Positions 49,622 to 52,657 of a stretch of 52,657 bases of DNA are shown here, piece by piece (position 1 is the first letter of the stretch; each line of letters starts with the position of its first letter). Source of the stretch: Oscillospiraceae bacterium. Lineage in GTDB: Bacteria; Bacillota; Clostridia; Oscillospirales; Acutalibacteraceae. The notes under the pieces are model-generated. The model was not told the DNA's origin, did not search any database, and saw only the letters and a list, made by a program, of their open reading frames with translations. Where the stretch lies: the NCBI GenBank assembly GCA_015065585.1, contig SVQC01000008.1, forward strand, positions 1-52,657, in the 5' to 3' direction. The position numbers and the translations under genes were made by a program.

Positions 49622-50813
49622 TTTTTTTGCATCTGTTAGTCTGCTTTATAATCAGACCTTACTTTTGGAGCCTGTTGCCGTCGGCGGAAGCGTAGAAAAC
49701 CGCCACGGTATAATCCTTGCAAAAAATGAGATAGCCAAAAAATTCGGTGTAAAAACCGCCGAGCCTATATGGAAGGCGAAGCAAAAATGCCCCGATTTAT
49801 ACATTCTGCCCCCTATCTACGATAAGTACGAGGAATTCTCGAAAAAAGCGAGAGAAATATATCTTCGTTATACTGATATGGTAGAGCCATTTGGTATGGA
49901 TGAGTGTTGGCTTGACGTTACCGGCAGTACCCTGCTTTTCGGAACAGGGGAAGAAATTGCCGAAAAAATAAAAAGAGATATAAAAAACGAGCTTGGTATA
50001 ACAGCTTCAGTGGGAGTCAGCTTTAATAAGGTTTTTGCAAAGCTTGGCTCGGATATGAAAAAACCCGATGGCTTAACCGTTATATCAAAGGAGAATTTTA
50101 AGGAAAAAATTTACCATCTCCCTGTGGAAAGTCTGCTTTACGTTGGAAAAAGCACTAAGGAAGCCCTTAATTCTAAAGGTATTTTCTCAATAGGCGACCT
50201 TACTCTCTGCGATGAAAATCTTCTTAAAAAGTTTTTAGGGAAAAACGGAGTTGACCTTAAAAGATATGCTTTAGGCCTTGATAATTCCCCCGTTCATACC
50301 CCTGCTGAAACCGATTTTCCCAAAAGTATAAGCCGTTCAAGAACCTTATCTGCCGACCTTGATAATATGAACGATGTCTGGGGAGAGCTTATTCTCTATG
50401 CCGAGGAAATTGCCAAAAAACTAAGAAGCCTTAATCTTTATGCCTTCGGTGTAACTCTTACGGTAAGGGATACCGATTTGAATTTCAAGGATTATTCCGC
50501 AAAAATCATAGGCGGAACCCAGACCGGCTTAACCCTGGCACGAGAAGCCTTGAAGCTTTTTGTGGAAAAAGCGCCTCTGCCCTGCCGAAGCATAGGACTT
50601 CGCGCCGCAAATTTAAAGGAGGGCATAAGCGCCGTTCAGACCGATATCTTTGAGGATTGTAAGACCGATTTAAAGGAACTACGTCTAGAGGAGGAAATAA
50701 CCAACATCTGCGCCAAATTCGGTGAAAATAAACTCACCCGCGGGGTACTTCTCAAACGTATAAAGGAATATTCCTCAGGAAAAAGCCTACCCGGTTACGT
50801 AACAAGAAAATAA
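49587..50813 (+). CDS. dinB: Y-family translesion DNA polymerase (Pol IV/UmuC type)
   Basis: 408 residues from the ATG at 49587, with GGAGG 6 nt upstream inside the preceding gene. Catalytic residues: Asp in HCDLNNFFASV and the Asp-Glu pair in PFGMDECWLDVTGS. Finger motif GIILAKNEIAKKFGVKTAEP, thumb HhH region (GKSTKEALNSKGIFSIGDL) and little-finger domain are present. Such enzymes copy damaged templates at the cost of mutation. I do not see a clear QxxLF-type clamp-binding motif at the C-terminus. Last gene of the operon controlled by the LexA box and XRE operators. Confidence 0.94.
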   Translation: MERVILHCDLNNFFASVSLLYNQTLLLEPVAVGGSVENRHGIILAKNEIAKKFGVKTAEPIWKAKQKCPDLYILPPIYDKYEEFSKKAREIYLRYTDMVEPFGMDECWLDVTGSTLLFGTGEEIAEKIKRDIKNELGITASVGVSFNKVFAKLGSDMKKPDGLTVISKENFKEKIYHLPVESLLYVGKSTKEALNSKGIFSIGDLTLCDENLLKKFLGKNGVDLKRYALGLDNSPVHTPAETDFPKSISRSRTLSADLDNMNDVWGELILYAEEIAKKLRSLNLYAFGVTLTVRDTDLNFKDYSAKIIGGTQTGLTLAREALKLFVEKAPLPCRSIGLRAANLKEGISAVQTDIFEDCKTDLKELRLEEEITNICAKFGENKLTRGVLLKRIKEYSSGKSLPGYVTRK

Positions 50814-50821
50814 AATATCAT

Positions 50822-50847
50822 GACCTCGATGGAATTCCATCGAGGTC
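50822..50847. terminator. Terminator between dinB and the converging zinc-ribbon gene
   Basis: Perfect palindrome: GACCTCGATGGAA (50822-50834) mirrored through 50847. T-runs beside it are weak on both strands. Confidence 0.7.
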
Positions 50848-50852
50848 CTTCT

Positions 50853-51674
50853 TTACTGTTTTGTTCCGCATTTTCCGCAGAAAGCATCGTCTGCCGCAAT
50901 TTTATTTCCGCAATTAAAGCAGAATTTAAACTCCGGTGCAGACGCCTTCTCAGTCGGCGTGGAAACTGATTCGTTTTGTATAGGTTTTTCCTCTGCTTTA
51001 GTCTCTACGGGCGGAGTATAAACCGTTTTTTGTTCCTGTTCCTTTACAGGCTCAGCCTTAACAGGAGTAGGCTCAGGTGCGCTAGCAGTATTTCCGCTAA
51101 CACTTTCAGCAGGGAAATTACCCTTTACAGGTTTAACGAAGCCTACGGCAGAGGGACAAATTCTGGCCGCCATTGTTTTCTTATCAACAAAAGGTTTTGC
51201 GCAGAAAACCTTACCATAATCATTACAAGATGAATCAATAGCGATGCCGCCTGCTTTAAAGCAAGCCACTATCTTATCCATACTAACGGCGCCGATAACC
51301 TGCTTTATAATCATATCACTGCCGTCTTTGTTAACTATTTTTAAGGCATTGTCCTTTTTAAACTTACTGTTTCTATAAGGATAAATCACCTTATCAATTT
51401 CCTTAAAATCATAAAAACCGTAACGGTTGCCCGAACTTAAAGCCTCAGCAGCCAAAGCGCCTAAAAGACCAAAGCTGGCGGCGGCAACAGTTTTACCTGC
51501 GCCCCTTATGTAAAGCATCATAAACTTATCGGTAAGAGTTATTCTTGCAAGTTCAGTGCCGGCACCGGTTCCGCTTATAACGTGACACTCTTGAAAATTG
51601 CATAATATTCTTCCGCAATTAGGACAAGAAGCACCTACAAGCTCTGCAGATTTACAATAATCACAACGAGCCAT
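50853..51674 (-). CDS. Protein with terminal zinc ribbons and a PH/GRAM-like core
   Basis: 273 residues. N-terminal zinc ribbon (RCDYCKSAE and SCPNCGRILC). A beta-rich core at about 30-145 includes a Gly/Ala-rich hydrophobic segment (AAASFGLLGALAAEALSSG) that could touch the membrane. A Pro/Glu/Lys-rich linker (about 185-245) and a C-terminal zinc ribbon (FCFNCGNKI and FCGKCGTKQ) complete it. It follows the DUF805 gene after 2 bp. No function assigned. Confidence 0.7.
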   Translation of the reverse strand: MARCDYCKSAELVGASCPNCGRILCNFQECHVISGTGAGTELARITLTDKFMMLYIRGAGKTVAAASFGLLGALAAEALSSGNRYGFYDFKEIDKVIYPYRNSKFKKDNALKIVNKDGSDMIIKQVIGAVSMDKIVACFKAGGIAIDSSCNDYGKVFCAKPFVDKKTMAARICPSAVGFVKPVKGNFPAESVSGNTASAPEPTPVKAEPVKEQEQKTVYTPPVETKAEEKPIQNESVSTPTEKASAPEFKFCFNCGNKIAADDAFCGKCGTKQ

Positions 51675-51676
51675 AA

Positions 51677-52141
51677 TTATTTAGCAGCACCCCACTGATT
51701 ATCTCCGTCAGATTCTTTGCAGTAGTAAACAATAAGAATGATAAAGCCTGCAAAAGGAATAAGACCCATAAGAATCCATGCCCAAGACTTACCAATATCG
51801 TGAAGTCTTCTGATATTAAGAGAAAGATTAGGAATAAAAAGAGCAAGAGAAATAAGTCCGCCTACAACGGGAATATAAGAAGCCGCAAGGTTTACAATAC
51901 AAAGGAAAAGGAAAGCCCACCAAAATTCGCTTCTTGTTGCTCTGCCGGTAAAGTTAGCGTAGTTTTTGAAAAGAAGCTTAATAGCCTCAACAAAGCCAAC
52001 CTTGCCACCATCAGCTGCTACAGGAGTAGCATAAACAGGAGCCTGAGTTTCACCTTCAGAAGCAGCCTTAACAGGTTCGCCGCAAGAAGTGCAAAAAGCA
52101 GTACCCTCTTTTACTTCGTTTCCGCATTTAGTACAAAACAT
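51677..52141 (-). CDS. DUF805 membrane protein with N-terminal zinc ribbon
   Basis: About 154 residues from the ATG at 52141, with GGAGG 8 nt upstream; five codons of the longer frame are dropped. Zinc ribbon (FCTKCGNEV and FCTSCGEPV), short linker, then a DUF805 domain (NFTGRATRSEFWWAFLF, LNIRRLHDIGKSWAWILM) with about four membrane helices. Function unknown. Transcribed with the zinc-ribbon/PH-like gene. Confidence 0.88.
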   Translation of the reverse strand: MFCTKCGNEVKEGTAFCTSCGEPVKAASEGETQAPVYATPVAADGGKVGFVEAIKLLFKNYANFTGRATRSEFWWAFLFLCIVNLAASYIPVVGGLISLALFIPNLSLNIRRLHDIGKSWAWILMGLIPFAGFIILIVYYCKESDGDNQWGAAK

Positions 52142-52173
52142 AATCAATACCTCCAAATTAATTTTATATTTTA

Positions 52174-52201
52174 ATTATACCTGATATGTCGAAAAAATCA
52201 A
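52174..52201 (-). promoter_or_regulatory. Promoter of the DUF805 operon
   Basis: Minus-strand TTGATT (52196-52201), 16-bp spacer, TATAAT (52174-52179). Confidence 0.6.
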
Positions 52202-52229
52202 GTAAATTTGCAAAACAAAACTACCCTAC

Positions 52230-52282
52230 ACCAAAAAATTAAACTGCCCAAATTTGTACGGACAGTACAAATTGGGGCAGTT
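52230..52282 (-). terminator. Terminator at the element/chromosome edge
   Basis: 18-bp stem with one mismatch: AACTGCCCCAATTTGTAC with GTACAAATTTGGGCAGTT, then TTTAATTTTTT on the minus strand. It would stop transcripts leaving the integrase side. Confidence 0.75.
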
Positions 52283-52308
52283 CATAACAGTCATAGGGTG
52301 TCTTCATT

Positions 52309-52329
52309 TGTCGTAAATGTGTCGTAAAT
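52309..52329. repeat. Tandem phased repeat TGTCGTAAAT x2
   Basis: Two copies 11 bp apart (52309, 52320), resembling integrase arm-binding repeats. They probably mark one end of an integrated element or a remnant of another. Confidence 0.5.
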
Positions 52330-52529
52330 CAGTTTTTGCAAGTTTTTGAAAACCTTGTAATACCGCTATTTTACAGCATTTTCGTCAGTCGAGGGGTTTC
52401 ATTGTGGGGACCTCTGGCCCCGAAGTTATAAAACAATACCTAAGTGTACAAAACTCCAATGGTTTCAAGCCCTATCTTAAGACCATTTTTACAGCACAGA
52501 ATACAACCCTTTGTATCTGTGCGGCATTT

Positions 52530-52559
52530 TGGCGTAGTGACTGGCGTACCATTGGCGTA
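52530..52559. repeat. Phased repeat TGGCGTA x3 beside the integrase gene
   Basis: Copies at 52530, 52542 and 52553, spaced 12 and 11 bp (one helical turn), just after the integrase stop. Such repeats are typical arm sites for tyrosine recombinases. The 52283-52529 stretch between the two repeat sets holds a GCACAG/CTGTGC hairpin (about 52494-52522) and no gene that I can support; an attachment core is expected here but not identified. Confidence 0.6.
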
Positions 52560-52564
52560 GTAGA

Positions 52565-52657
52565 TTAAATTTGCTTGTCCTTAAAGAATTCGCCCAAGCT
52601 TGTAAACTCTTTCTTTTTCAGTTCGTTGGTCACGTCGCAATAAATATCCATTGTTGT
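52565..52657 (-). CDS. Tyrosine recombinase/integrase, C-terminus (cut by window edge)
   Basis: Thirty codons plus stop, open at the right edge. The sequence TTMDIYCDVTNELKKKEF matches the C-terminal end of phage/ICE integrases, in which the Tyr of the xxxIYxDVT motif is the catalytic nucleophile. Phased TGGCGTA repeats follow the stop, as at element ends. It implies a prophage or integrative element extending to the right of the window. Confidence 0.8.
   Translation of the reverse strand, partial: TTMDIYCDVTNELKKKEFTSLGEFFKDKQI

Noticed and set aside
50822..50847. GGAATTCC centre of the dinB terminator as a third XRE operator
   Set aside because: Only the central 8 bp match O1; flanks are CGAT/ATCG instead of TTAC/GTAA, and it is at a gene end.
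52400..52440. tRNA 3' end as integration target (GGGGACCTCTGGCCCC)
   Set aside because: It forms a short hairpin but no cloverleaf, TTC arm or acceptor pairing could be found.

Overview
The window looks like a chromosomal segment of a low-GC Gram-positive anaerobe of the Clostridia, most like the Oscillospirales/Ruminococcaceae of animal guts. Pointers are the TTGACA/TATAAT promoters with about 17-bp spacers, strong GGAGG or GGTGAT ribosome-binding sites, a T-box ahead of tyrS, a PxTG-type sorting signal, a membrane-anchored cohesin, and gene orders such as pth-mfd, recA-recX-rimO-pgsA and DUF1385-prmC. Genus-level assignment is inference only. No rRNA, tRNA or CRISPR array was found.

Left part (1-5.1 kb): start of mfd, pth, a divergent membrane-anchored polysaccharide deacetylase, the uraA-upp uracil salvage operon and a DMT-family permease. 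A 550-bp gap follows with two kinds of dispersed hairpin repeat. From 5.6 to 19.5 kb lies a secreted-polysaccharide block: a GH16 lipoprotein, a 1434-residue membrane-anchored modular binding protein, a roughly 2180-residue secreted GH16 protein built from alternating binding modules and Flg_new repeats, and a small membrane-anchored cohesin. From 19.5 to 28.6 kb lies a minus-strand housekeeping series: pgsA, rimO, recX, recA, prmC, DUF1385, histidine kinase, response regulator and an FG-GAP-like lipoprotein. Then come tyrS with its T-box, and an envelope operon (LtaS-like enzyme, lipoprotein serpin, unknown membrane protein, ABC exporter). A 2106-residue VWA plus pilin-like-repeat surface adhesin fills 35.6-41.9 kb.

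Right part (42-52.6 kb): ruvX, htpG, and a plus-strand operon of a Crp/Fnr regulator with a NitT/TauT-type ABC importer, followed by the second hairpin-array repeat. At 48.0-50.8 kb is the most interesting locus. A divergent XRE repressor/ImmA-IrrE protease pair faces an operon encoding a double zinc-ribbon protein, a sigma-region-4-like protein and a Y-family DNA polymerase. Its consensus promoter holds a perfect palindrome between -35 and -10, a LexA-type box just downstream, and a second diverged palindrome three helical turns away. I read this as a damage-inducible mutagenesis cassette under two-layer control. Two zinc-ribbon membrane/PH-like genes follow, and the window ends in the C-terminus of a tyrosine recombinase with phased arm-type repeats, the edge of an integrated element.

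Many starts were moved from the longest-ORF start to one with a proper ribosome-binding site. These choices are stated entry by entry.
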